A stretch of DNA of 14,366 nt from CAYPOY01 sp964412395 (GTDB taxonomy: Bacteria; Chloroflexota; Anaerolineae; B4-G1). Numbering within the stretch: the stretch's first letter is position 1; each line of letters starts with the position of its first letter. The notes beneath the pieces are model-generated. The model was not told the origin of the DNA. It did no database searches and saw only the letters and a program-made list of their open reading frames with translations. Both the position numbers and the translations under genes were made by a program. This document shows positions 6,479-13,903 of the stretch, one piece after another. Location: positions 1 through 14,366 of the forward strand of contig CAYPOY010000114.1 of assembly GCA_964412395.1 (NCBI GenBank), in the 5' to 3' direction.

Positions 6479-6508
6479 TATAATGAGGCTGGACTTTTCC
6501 AGCCTCAT
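6479..6508 (+). promoter_or_regulatory. -10 box with overlapping 11-bp inverted repeat, ABC exporter promoter
   Basis: A perfect TATAAT (6479-6484) has no good -35 box at the usual distance. It overlaps a perfect inverted repeat, ATGAGGCTGGA (6483-6493) and TCCAGCCTCAT (6498-6508), with a 4-nt loop. This would lie across the transcription start and form the first hairpin of the mRNA. A weak -35 plus a palindrome at the start site suggests a regulated promoter: either an operator or a 5' stabilising hairpin. No T-run follows the hairpin. Confidence 0.45.
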
Positions 6509-6547
6509 CAATGACACGGAAGTAAGCTTGTTGGAGCGCACTCCAGC

Positions 6548-6575
6548 GCGTGAAGCGTAAAACGTGAAACGTGAC
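6548..6575 (+). repeat. Degenerate heptamer tandem repeat in the ABC operon leader
   Basis: Four 7-bp units, GCGTGAA, GCGTAAA, ACGTGAA and ACGTGAC, lie end to end and stop right at the ribosome site AGGAGAGGTG of the ABC ATPase. The unit length matches the arrays at 2313 and 14205. It probably lies in the untranslated leader. Confidence 0.65.
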
Positions 6576-6589
6576 AGGAGAGGTGAGAC

Positions 6590-7506
<917 letters not shown>

Positions 7507-7510
<4 letters not shown>

Positions 7511-8301
7511 AAGAGATCAAGGCCCTCTATCTGACCAACGCCAGAGAGTTCCTGCGCGACCGTATGACGGTGTTCCTGGTGCTGCTGCTGCCCGTGGCCT
7601 TCGCCGTCTTCTTCGGGCTGATCTTCGGCAGCGGTAGCGGGTTCACCCTGCAACTGGGAATAGTAAACGAGGATGGTGGGCTGGCTGGAGCGCGGTTCCT
7701 GGTCAGCCTGGAGACGTCCGAGACAGAGAAAATGCTTGGTCTGCATACCGGGGCGCGGACCGAGATGCTGGAGGCGCTGAACAAGGGAGAGGTAAGTGTG
7801 GTCATCGTGCTCCCACAGGACTTGACCGCCTCGCTGGCTGCCGGAGAGCCTGCTACGATTGAGGTGTTCTACGACCCGGCGCGGCCGACCTCGGCCGGGG
7901 TGGGGCTGGGGTTGGTGCGCAACTTGTTGAGCGAAGCCAACCTGGCCCTCAGTGATTCACCTCGGTTGCTGGTGGTGGAAGAAAAAAGCGTGCAGACCCA
8001 CCCGCTGCGGGCGATAGATTTCCACGTGCCTGGCCTGCTGGGGATCGCGTTACTTTGGCTGGGGCTCTTCGGCACGGCTATGCCGCTGGTGCAGCAGCGC
8101 GAGGGACAGGTGTTGCGCCGCCTCAGCGTCACGCCGCTCACCCCGACGACGCTGCTGGCCGCGCAGGTCGCCTGGCGGGTGACGGTCGGCCTGCTGCAGG
8201 AGGTGGTCCAATTGTGGAAATCCACAATATCCTGCACTCTCCAAAGTCGAGGTCTCACGGATGCAAGGTGCGGTCTTTTGTGCTATACTGTGGATCGATG
8301 A
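7507..8301 (+). pseudogene. ABC-2 type permease, truncated after about 231 residues
   Basis: The protein begins like a normal ABC-2 permease: a cytoplasmic N-terminus (MKEIKALYLTNAREFLRDRM), a first membrane helix (VFLVLLLPVAFAVFFGLIF), a long extracytoplasmic domain of about 140 residues (LGIVNEDGGLAGA, VVIVLPQDLTASLAAGEP, EVFYDPARPTSAG), then a second helix near LLGIALLWLGLFGTAMPLV and the LRRLSVTPLTPTTLLAAQ loop. Similarity ends at GLLQ, near 8199. The last 33 residues (EVVQLWKSTISCTLQ onwards) are unlike a permease and are translated from unrelated non-coding sequence. Family members have about 370 residues with four further membrane helices, so roughly the last third is missing and transport is unlikely. 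A GGAGG at 7494-7498 and the 4-bp overlap with the ATPase gene support the start. The breakpoint is followed by a perfect palindrome (8211-8228) and an orphan promoter. Confidence 0.8.
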
Positions 8302-8401
8302 GCCCATAACCCTGGGACGCGAAAGAAGGGACAGGCCGCAGGCACCTACCTGACTAGACGCGGCAAATTATAAGGAGAAGGTATCCTTTCAATAAATTGG
8401 G
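8200..8401 (+). promoter_or_regulatory. Gene-free stretch with palindrome and orphan extended -10 promoter
   Basis: ATTGTGGA (8211-8218) and TCCACAAT (8221-8228) form a perfect 8-bp inverted repeat just past the permease break. TGCTATACT (8281-8289) is an extended -10 promoter element without a clear -35 box. The predicted transcript, from about 8296, opens no gene for 190 nt and contains complementary GC-rich segments and GGCACCTACCTG. A small non-coding RNA, or the remains of one, is possible; no known family can be assigned with confidence. AAGGA and TCCTT near 8371-8388 form only a weak hairpin. Confidence 0.3.
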
Positions 8402-8456
8402 GTAGGGGCAGGTCTTGTACCTGCCCAAGAGGGCGACCACGAGGGTTCGCCCCTAC
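8402..8456. repeat. Compound palindromic repeat (two hairpins inside inverted ends)
   Basis: The outer ends GTAGGGGC (8402-8409) and GCCCCTAC (8449-8456) are perfect inverted repeats. Inside lie two hairpins: GGGCAGGT/ACCTGCCC (8407-8427, 5-nt loop) and an imperfect GGGCGACC/GGGTTCGCCC (8431-8452). The arrangement can fold into a cruciform with two arms, typical of small non-autonomous palindromic elements dispersed in genomes. It lies 28 bp before the lipoprotein start codon. Confidence 0.65.
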
Positions 8457-8483
8457 ATATTGAGATAATGCAGGAGAAGACAG

Positions 8484-9320
8484 GTGAAAACCTTGCGTGT
8501 TCTGAGTGCGATGGCAATATTACTCCTGTCGTGCGCGTGCTCAAAGGCGACCCCCGGGGTACCCGAGACGCTGCAGACTGAACCACCAACCGAGGCGTCG
8601 CTGGGTGACACCTGGACCCGCCCGGCCGACGGCGCGGTGATGGCCTACGTCCCGGCCGGGGAGTTCCCATACGGGCCGGGCAGTACGACGGATGTTCCTG
8701 AACGGCGGTTCTACCTGGATGCATTCTGGATAGATCGGACTGAGGTCACAAATGCACAATATGCCCGTTGTGTCGCCGATGGCGCATGCCTGGAGCCTCT
8801 TCATACAGTCCCTTACGAGGACCCATCACGGGCTGACCATCCTGTGGTAGCGATCAGCCACGGCGAGGCAGAGACCTATTGCATGTGGGCCAGCGCCCGT
8901 CTGCCACTCGAGATCGAATGGGAAAAGGCAGCGCGTGGGACCGATGGCCGGATATTCCCCTGGGGCGACACCTTTGATCCGGCGCGGGTGAACTTCTACT
9001 GGAGCGAGATCGGAGGAACCCGCCCCGTCGGGAGTCATCCTCAAGAAGCCAGTCCATACGGTGCGCTGGATATGGCCGGCAATGCGTGTGAGTGGGTTCA
9101 AGAACGCTGGCGCATGATAGAAGAGTATCTGGAGAACCCTACCAGCACGCGTTGCTCAGGGCCACACCCCGCTGGTCACCACTATACGTTGAGAGGTGGC
9201 GGATGGGCGGACCTGGAAACTTCGCTCGCTACCTACAGCCGTACTAATGAGGAGCCCGGATGGCGCACGAAGGACATCGGCTTCCGGTGCGTTATGTCCG
9301 CTACAGGGTCTGACCAATAG
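8484..9320 (+). CDS. SUMF1/FGE-fold lipoprotein without catalytic cysteines
   Basis: The 278-residue product starts with a lipoprotein signal peptide (MKTLRVLSAMAILLLSC, lipobox LLSC, Cys17 as lipidation site) and a Pro/Thr-rich linker, so the domain is displayed outside the membrane. From about residue 50 it is a complete SUMF1 (formylglycine-generating-enzyme) domain: VMAYVPAGEFPYG, FYLDAFWIDRTEVTNAQYAR, the RLPLEIEWEKAARG segment (139-152), IFPWGD (157-162), SPYGALDMAGNACEWV (190-205), LRGGGWAD (237-243) and the closing IGFRCV. In true formylglycine-generating enzymes two cysteines lie between the GGS and GFRC motifs; here that stretch (ETSLATYSRTNEEP) has none. It should therefore not oxidise sulfatase cysteines and is more likely a ligand-binding or structural member. 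GTG 8484 has AGGAGA at a 6-7 nt spacing. The gene is intact. A paralogue lies at 10480-11171. Confidence 0.85.
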   Translation: MKTLRVLSAMAILLLSCACSKATPGVPETLQTEPPTEASLGDTWTRPADGAVMAYVPAGEFPYGPGSTTDVPERRFYLDAFWIDRTEVTNAQYARCVADGACLEPLHTVPYEDPSRADHPVVAISHGEAETYCMWASARLPLEIEWEKAARGTDGRIFPWGDTFDPARVNFYWSEIGGTRPVGSHPQEASPYGALDMAGNACEWVQERWRMIEEYLENPTSTRCSGPHPAGHHYTLRGGGWADLETSLATYSRTNEEPGWRTKDIGFRCVMSATGSDQ

Positions 9321-9471
9321 GTCGCGTGCCTTGTGGTCAAACGGAGACAGGCCAATGATCGTCGGTGGGCATATCAAGCATTCGCTTTGTGAACACTGAA
9401 CAATTGGCATCTGAATTCGAAAGACAGGGGTTACCACGATCATCCAAGCCAGCGACCACAGGTAGTTGCCT

Positions 9472-9903
9472 ATGCTTCCCATTAAAGCCAGGGGAGAGTG
9501 CCGAGGTGTCAACGTCGCGGGCAAGGCACAACGCGAGGCCCTCACCGCCTTGTTGCTGATGCTTCTGCCCAACCTGGTGCTGACCGGAGTGGGGCTGCTG
9601 ATGCGCGGGCCGGCCCAACAGGTGACCGAGGCTCAGGCGGCAGGCCACTTCGGATTGGCGCGGTTCCTGCGCCAGGTGGGGCTGTGCATCTTTCTGCTGC
9701 TGCCAACTCTGCTGTTCACTGCCATTCATCTGCCAGCGCGGCTGCTGGGCGGTGAGTCGTCAGCCCAGGCGTTGATGTACGCGGCGGTGCAACTCCTGCC
9801 CATGGCGTTGCTCTTCGGCGGAGCGATGCTGGCGGCGAACCATGCCGCCGCGCTGACACTATTACATTTGGCCTGGAACTGGGCCAGCGTGATCAGGAGG
9901 TGA
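9472..9903 (+). CDS. Small integral membrane protein, unknown function
   Basis: About 143 residues with three to four hydrophobic helices: LTALLLMLLPNLVLTGVGLL, LCIFLLLPTLLFTAIHL, LMYAAVQLLPMALLFGGAML and a final amphipathic AALTLLHLAWNWASVI. No enzymatic motif is visible and I do not recognise the family. ATG 9472 is preferred because AGGTAG lies 6 nt upstream; a TTG two codons earlier is an alternative. The first 25 residues (IKARGECRGVNVAGKA) are an unusual lead-in and may include sequence captured by a rearrangement. It ends 3 nt before the next membrane protein, indicating an operon. The 150 nt before it hold no recognisable feature. Confidence 0.55.
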   Translation: MLPIKARGECRGVNVAGKAQREALTALLLMLLPNLVLTGVGLLMRGPAQQVTEAQAAGHFGLARFLRQVGLCIFLLLPTLLFTAIHLPARLLGGESSAQALMYAAVQLLPMALLFGGAMLAANHAAALTLLHLAWNWASVIRR

Positions 9904-9906
9904 ACG

Positions 9907-10719
9907 ATGGATACAAAACGTAAGCAGGGACTTTTCATCGCCGGAGGAGTATGCGCCATCCTGTGGCCTCTTCTCTCCCTGGGCTTTTACGCCGCCTATC
10001 CAGTGGCGGCCAGCGGGCCTATACGCACCCTGCCCGGCGGGCCGGCGGCCTTCGCCGCTCGCTGGGCTGAACTGGGCCAGCGGCCGGCGGTGGTGGCCCT
10101 GGAGTGGAGCCAGGCTGCGGTTCCGCTGCTGCTGTGGCCCTTCCTGCTGGCCATTTGCCGGTTGCTGAGCCGGCAAGGCCAGCGGGACCTGACGCTGGTG
10201 GCCATCGGCCTGGGCCTGCTGGGGATGAGCCTGATGGTGCTCAGCGGCACCTTCCATCCGACCCTCAGCCACGCCCTGGGCCAGACCTACGTGGAGGCCG
10301 GGAGCGAGGCCGAGGGAGCGGCCATCCTGAGCATCCGGCAGGGGCTGCTTCACTGGTATCGGGGGCTGAATCAGACGGCTGCGCTGCTCTACCAGGGCTG
10401 CGTGGGGTTGGTCGGATTGGCTCTGATCCGCAGCCGCACCTGGCAGGGGTGGGGGTGGTTGGGCCTGGTGGGATCGCTGCTGGCCCTGGCATTATTGACT
10501 GGCTGTGGCGGAGGCCGGATACCAACCTCCGAGCCCGGCGCAGTGCGGACGCGCGAGGCGGACGGGGTGGAGATGGTCTGGGTGCCGGGCGGCATGTACA
10601 CCATCGGGCTGGACGAGACGATGTGGACGCGGTGGTGGCCGAGTGCTCCAACTGCCGTCGTGACCGGGTGGACAACGCTTGCCCCCAACACACCGTCCAC
10701 GTGGACGGCTTCTGGATAG
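9907..10719 (+). CDS. Membrane protein fused to the N-terminus of a SUMF1 lipoprotein (chimeric frame)
   Basis: Residues 1 to about 185 form a polytopic membrane protein with about five hydrophobic stretches (LFIAGGVCAILWPLLSLGF, VPLLLWPFLLAICRLL, LVAIGLGLLGMSLMVLSG, ALLYQGCVGLVGLALI, GWLGLVGSLLALALL), vaguely like DUF4386-type proteins. The last stretch ends in LLTGCGGG (196-203), a textbook lipobox, and the sequence then becomes a SUMF1 domain: GVEMVWVPGGMYTIGLDETM (220-239). It looks as if a deletion joined the membrane gene to the signal peptide of a separate lipoprotein gene. After codon 239 (10621-10623) one base is missing, and the frame runs on as nonsense (WTRWWPSAPTAVV) to 10719, while the SUMF1 body continues in the next frame. 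The start ATG follows the preceding stop by 3 nt, with AGGAGG at 9896-9901. Confidence 0.6.
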   Translation: MDTKRKQGLFIAGGVCAILWPLLSLGFYAAYPVAASGPIRTLPGGPAAFAARWAELGQRPAVVALEWSQAAVPLLLWPFLLAICRLLSRQGQRDLTLVAIGLGLLGMSLMVLSGTFHPTLSHALGQTYVEAGSEAEGAAILSIRQGLLHWYRGLNQTAALLYQGCVGLVGLALIRSRTWQGWGWLGLVGSLLALALLTGCGGGRIPTSEPGAVRTREADGVEMVWVPGGMYTIGLDETMWTRWWPSAPTAVVTGWTTLAPNTPSTWTASG

Positions 10720-11171
10720 ACCGGCGGGAGGTGACCAACGGCCAGTACCGGCGGTGTGTCGAGGCCGGGGCCTGCACGCCCCCGGCCCACACCGATGCCT
10801 ACGAGGACCCGCCCCGGGCCAACAAGCCGGTCACGACCATCACCTGGTACCAGGCGGTGGCCTACGCCCGCTGGGTCGGCGGCCGGCTGCCGACGGAAGT
10901 GGAGTGGGAGACGGCGTGTGCAGGTCCTTACGGGCTGGATGGCCTAGCGGAGGAAGTATGGGAGTGGACGAGCACGCTTGGCTACTGGCGTTACCCCTAC
11001 GACGCAACCGATGGACGCGAAGACCCTGAACTCGCCCGTCCCCGTATTATACGGGGAGCCTCGTGGGTATCCGATCCCAACGTGGTGCGCTGCGCTTTCC
11101 GGTTCTATTCTCCTCAGGAGCTTTTCAGCGAGGGGATTGGGTTGCGCGTGGCCGTTTCAGGCAGCCCATAA
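10624..11171 (+). pseudogene. SUMF1-domain body, frameshifted from its signal peptide
   Basis: This frame carries the remainder of the second SUMF1 protein: VDAVVAECSNCRRDRV, ACPQHTVHVDGFWIDRREVT, NGQYRRCVEAGACTPPAHTD, WYQAVAYARWVGGRLPTEVE, EEVWEWTSTLGYWRYPYDAT, RIIRGASWVSDPNVVRCAFR and GIGLRVAV. Adding one G after ATG 10621-10623 restores ETMVDAVVAEC and joins it to the lipobox-bearing start. The domain lacks the GRIFPWGD segment found in the paralogue at 8484: GRLPTEVEWETACAGP runs straight into YGLDGLAEEVWEW, so an in-frame internal deletion of about 40 residues is likely. Only one of the two FGE cysteine positions (RCAFR) may be retained. No start codon with a ribosome site serves this part alone. 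The product would also have been an exported lipoprotein. Confidence 0.75.
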
Positions 11172-11194
11172 CGCGAGCGAGGGGGTAAGATCAG

Positions 11195-11611
11195 ATGGAT
11201 AACGTCAACGAGCGGTCACCTTACTTCGTTGATCCAGAGCAGGCTCCCAAGTTCGCTCAAATGGAGGGGCTGGAGACGACGGTGCTGACGGGCCTTCACG
11301 GCGAGCAGATGATGATGGTGCTCAACGCCACCATGCCCGGGCACAGCGTGCCTACCCACTCCCATCCGCACGAGCAGATCGGGATGGTCTACAGTGGCCG
11401 GGCGATCTTGCGCATCGGCGATGAAGAGCGGGAGGTAGGGCCGGGGGATTTCTACTGTATCCCAAGCGGCGTGCCCCACAGCGACACAGCTCTGGGCGAA
11501 GAGCCTTTCGTGATGCTGGACATCTTCTACCCGGTGCGGGAGGACTTTGTAGCGCGATCGGGAGTGGCGACGAGGGAGGGATTCTCGCAGCACCAGCAAG
11601 CGCGACATTGA
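11195..11611 (+). CDS. Single-domain cupin protein
   Basis: This intact 138-residue protein is a small soluble cupin (Cupin_2 type). Motif 1 is GHSVPTHSHPHEQIGMVYSG (49-68), giving His55, His57, His59 and Glu60 as candidate metal ligands. Motif 2 is VGPGDFYCIPSGVPHSD (81-97) with His95. Proteins of this size are metal-binding sensors, isomerases or dioxygenase-like enzymes; the sequence does not say which. ATG 11195 is preceded by a GAGGGGG stretch at about 10 nt. It follows the broken SUMF1 gene by 23 nt and ends 71 nt before the LVIVD remnant. Confidence 0.85.
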   Translation: MDNVNERSPYFVDPEQAPKFAQMEGLETTVLTGLHGEQMMMVLNATMPGHSVPTHSHPHEQIGMVYSGRAILRIGDEEREVGPGDFYCIPSGVPHSDTALGEEPFVMLDIFYPVREDFVARSGVATREGFSQHQQARH

Positions 11612-11682
11612 TCCGATTCGCCAGCAGCTTGCAAAGCTGTCAGGCAGCCCCCCGGCAAATCCATGGAAGGAGTCTTCTAGCT

Positions 11683-11990
11683 ATGAAGAAAGGGAGAGTA
11701 ATTCTAGCTGTTGTCGTTGGCCTCTTGATCCTTGCCGTCGTTGTCTTCTACTTGAAGATCGGGGGGTTGATGCTGGGAAGGGAAGATTTCGACAAGAAGA
11801 GGATGGGGTACTGCTTTGACGTGGCTACTGAGCAAACAGGAAGCAGGCTCTTCGTGGCCGCAGGCAAGCGGGGATTACATATCTTCGATCTGGCTCAAGG
11901 GGAGCTGAGGTACCTTTCGACTTACTACGATGGTGGGTACTATCGCAACCTGAAAGTGTGGGAAGATCGAGCCTACATCGCTGATTCGAA
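11683..11990 (+). pseudogene. LVIVD-type beta-propeller protein, cut off after about 100 residues
   Basis: ATG 11683 (AGGAG at 11668-11672) opens a protein with one membrane anchor (VILAVVVGLLILAVVVFYL) facing outward, followed by propeller repeats of the LVIVD type: YCFDVATEQTGSRLFVAAGK, RGLHIFDLAQGELRYLSTYY and NLKVWEDRAYIADSKR. Each repeat has the pattern 'D-V-A ... G ... FVA-G ... GL-x-I-x-D'. Only about one and a half repeats are present, while LVIVD proteins normally have several hundred residues. At 11991 the sequence enters a MITE-like element, and the frame reads through it to 12138 without similarity. The longer frame beginning at ATG 11608 overlaps the cupin stop and has no ribosome site, so 11683 is preferred. 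The remnant cannot form a complete propeller. Confidence 0.7.
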
Positions 11991-12155
11991 GAGGGCGCAT
12001 ACAAAACTTGGGGGAGTATCACAAGTCAAGACCTCGGAGGTTTCCGTAAGGCCATTTTCGAGCTCAAAAACCGCTCCAACTGGCGCATCTGGTCGAGCAA
12101 GACACCGTGTAAACCTCCGAGGTCTGTCCCTCCCCTAACTTGTAGATGCGCCCTC
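11991..12155. mobile_element. 165-bp MITE-like element with terminal and internal inverted repeats
   Basis: Terminal inverted repeats: GAGGGCGCAT (11991-12000) matches ATGCGCCCTC (12146-12155) perfectly, and the similarity continues imperfectly for about 15 bp inwards (ACAAAACTTGGGGGAG against CTCCCCTAACTTGT). A perfect 15-bp internal pair, AGACCTCGGAGGTTT (12029-12043) and AAACCTCCGAGGTCT (12111-12125), flanks a 67-bp core. There is no transposase and no clear target-site duplication. The left flank is the LVIVD gene and the right flank is a different gene, so the element marks a junction. Confidence 0.7.
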
Positions 12156-12161
12156 AGGAGG

Positions 12162-12881
12162 ATGCAGAATCGGCACGGTGGCTGGCCCTCCCTCGCTAAG
12201 GGTATCGGCGACCAGCAAAATGGCACCGGCGACCCCGACGCTACCGTCCAGATCGGCTTTCTGATGGGCGAGATCTATGGAGAAAAGGACCCAGCCTATC
12301 TGAAAGGCAAGGAGCTGTTTGAGAGCTATCTTGATGAGTGTGCCCAGGATATAGAAAGAGGTTATCGGGTCAGATTGCGTGATGGAGAAAGAGAAGAACT
12401 CGACGTCTACCACCTGACCCATCTACTCTTGTCCTGGCTACTCGATCCGCCCCGCCGCTTCCAGAGCGGCTACGATGCGAGCGATCCCAGGCTAAAGCGG
12501 ATGATGGAGGCGCTCATTGATATTCAACGGGAGGACGGTGGCTGGCGTCCCTCGTGGGGATACTGGGAGAACCCGCCAAATGTATCGTATGAGGATTTCG
12601 TCCAAGGCTATGCCGAGACAGCCTCTGTGCTCCTGACGGTCAGCCCGCCGACGCGCTTCGAAGGCGCCGCCGGTAGCGTATATGCGAGTGTCCCCGTCTT
12701 GTTGGTCGCGACACACTTCGATGGGAGCCAACACGCTTTCGTGGGGTGCTACGTGGCCCGGCGTGCCAACCTCGACATCGACCCCGATGGGGAGTGGTCG
12801 TTGTACAGTGCGACAGTCACGGCAACACCCGCCAACGTGACCGATGCGACCCTGCTAGCAGACGCATGTGTGACACAGTGA
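12162..12881 (+). pseudogene. Prenyltransferase/cyclase-like toroid fragment fused to the tail of another protein
   Basis: Residues 1 to about 160 resemble the alpha/alpha-toroid fold of squalene-cyclase and prenyltransferase-like proteins: two QW-like motifs, MQNRHGGWPS (1-10) and DIQREDGGWRP (120-130), with helices such as YHLTHLLLSWLLDPP and LKRMMEALIDI between them. The N-terminal part of the fold is missing and the gene starts directly after the MITE. The AGGAGG touches the ATG with no spacer, so it is not a working ribosome site. From about 12642 the sequence changes character: AAGSVYASVPVLLVATHFDG, QHAFVGCYVARRANLDI and EWSLYSATVT look like the C-terminal strand-rich domain of a secreted protein of unknown function. 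The open frame is therefore a chimera of two incomplete genes. Catalytic function is not expected. Confidence 0.6.
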
Positions 12882-13046
12882 AATGGAAGCGCGGTGGCAA
12901 GAAACACGAACGAGGAAGTGATGGACGAGTTGGCAGGAGGTGTCATCGCTGAGCAGGAGTAAAAGCTACGGGACTGGTTCACCGAGGAGTGTGATCCGAT
13001 CCAGGCAGTCGTGGACGGCTTCGACTGGTGGTGGCACGGAAGGTGA
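12882..13046 (+). pseudogene. Short decayed coding remnant with an ochre codon
   Basis: In the same frame as the preceding chimera, after its stop, the sequence reads AVARNTNEEVMDELAGGVIA, then EQE, TAA (12960-12962), KLRDWFTEECDPIQAVVDGF, DWWWHGR and TGA (13044-13046). The composition, acidic with Trp-rich end, looks like protein rather than random sequence. A single CAA to TAA change would explain the stop. ATG 12921 lacks a good ribosome site. I do not recognise the family. Confidence 0.35.
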
Positions 13047-13054
13047 GGTAAAAT

Positions 13055-13903
13055 ATGATGCGGCTGATCACACCACAACAGACCTTCTCCGCTGCCCGGC
13101 AGGCCGGCCTCGGCGATGAGGAGTTGAAGACGGCAGGTATCGCTGTGCTGACCTTCTCAAAAGCGGTCGTGGACCGGCTGGAGGAACTCTGCACGCTGGA
13201 AGACGTGGAATGGCTCTCGCCATCCCATCATCCCTACGCCGCACCGCGCATCGTGAAACGAGGCGCGTTTCAGGGGCTGGGTGTCACCGCCCTCGTTCCC
13301 CCGATGGGCGCGTCTCCGCTGGCCTGCACTGTGGAGGATCTGGTCGCCTGCGGCGTGGAGGCGGTCTTCCTGGTCTGCGCTGCCTGGTCGCTGGGGCCGC
13401 CGGTGCTGTTCGGCGACCTGCTCGTGCCCGTGTTCTCCGTCGGCCCTGACGGGACCTCCATCCACTACGGCAACGACGAAGGCAAGGTGTACGCTGCGCC
13501 AGAGGTCGTGGACGCGCTGGCGGAGGCGTGTAGTGCCCTGGGGGCGCGGTACCACGTCGGGGGGAACGGGACCTGCGAAGCGCTGTACCGCATCACATCA
13601 CAAATGGCGGAGGGCTTCCGCGAGCGTGGCTGCCTGTGCATGGATAACGGCGAGGCCAGCGTCGTGTTCGCCACCGCCCAGACGTTGGGCGTCATCGGTG
13701 GTGTGCTGTTCCAGCCGTACATCGAACTGGCGCAGGGGTGGAATCCCGCCCTGCTGCGCGACGAGCGTTACCGCGCTGCCTGTCGTCTCCAGGCGGAAGC
13801 CGTGCTGGAGGCCAGCGTCCAGCTCAAGCGGCAGGGACGGCTGAGGAACGAGAGATCAGAGGGTAAATTGGAGGAGAATAGACCATGGCCACAATCCGAT
13901 TGA
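13055..13903 (+). CDS. Nucleoside phosphorylase family protein (PNP/UDP type)
   Basis: The 282-residue cytosolic protein has the overall plan of the purine-nucleoside/uridine phosphorylase family (PF01048), which splits nucleosides with phosphate to base and ribose-1-phosphate. GLGVTALVPPMGASPLACTV (74-93) corresponds to the phosphate-binding 'GMG-x-PSA' strand, VEDLVACGVEAVFLVCAAWS to the next helix and strand, LFGDLLVP (118-125) to the 'GDLVIP' motif, and CMDNGEASVVFATAQTLGV (195-213) to the 'MExA' segment, with Glu200 as the ribose-binding Glu. The usual glycine-rich GTCGGL-type loop reads CAAWSLGP, so the base/phosphate pocket deviates and activity is uncertain. AGGTGAGG (13041-13048) supports ATG 13055; the second ATG, one codon later, is equally possible. 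The C-terminus overlaps the GNAT gene by 19 nt, and its last 20 residues (RNERSEGKLEENRPWPQSD) look like read-through of the intergenic ribosome site rather than conserved domain. Confidence 0.8.
   Translation: MMRLITPQQTFSAARQAGLGDEELKTAGIAVLTFSKAVVDRLEELCTLEDVEWLSPSHHPYAAPRIVKRGAFQGLGVTALVPPMGASPLACTVEDLVACGVEAVFLVCAAWSLGPPVLFGDLLVPVFSVGPDGTSIHYGNDEGKVYAAPEVVDALAEACSALGARYHVGGNGTCEALYRITSQMAEGFRERGCLCMDNGEASVVFATAQTLGVIGGVLFQPYIELAQGWNPALLRDERYRAACRLQAEAVLEASVQLKRQGRLRNERSEGKLEENRPWPQSD

Noticed and set aside
6483..6508. Perfect 11-bp hairpin as an intrinsic terminator
   Set aside because: No T-run on either side, and it overlaps a -10 box; an operator or leader hairpin fits better.
9862..10353. 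Gln/Pro-rich minus-strand frame opposite the membrane protein
   Set aside because: Complement of hydrophobic Leu/Ala codons; no start signal or domain.
10104..10600. Upstream extension of the frame that encodes the SUMF1 body
   Set aside because: The translation there (Gly/Ala/Pro-rich) is an out-of-frame reading of the membrane protein; the real upstream part is in the other frame.
10615..10635. Programmed frameshift in the SUMF1 gene
   Set aside because: No slippery heptamer is present at ATGTGGACG; a one-base deletion or sequencing error is simpler.
11608..11682. Earlier start for the LVIVD protein at ATG 11608
   Set aside because: It overlaps the cupin stop, has no ribosome site and adds a non-conserved lead; ATG 11683 with AGGAG and a membrane anchor is better.
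11991..12155. Complete insertion sequence
   Set aside because: Only 165 bp, no transposase; it fits a non-autonomous MITE-like element.
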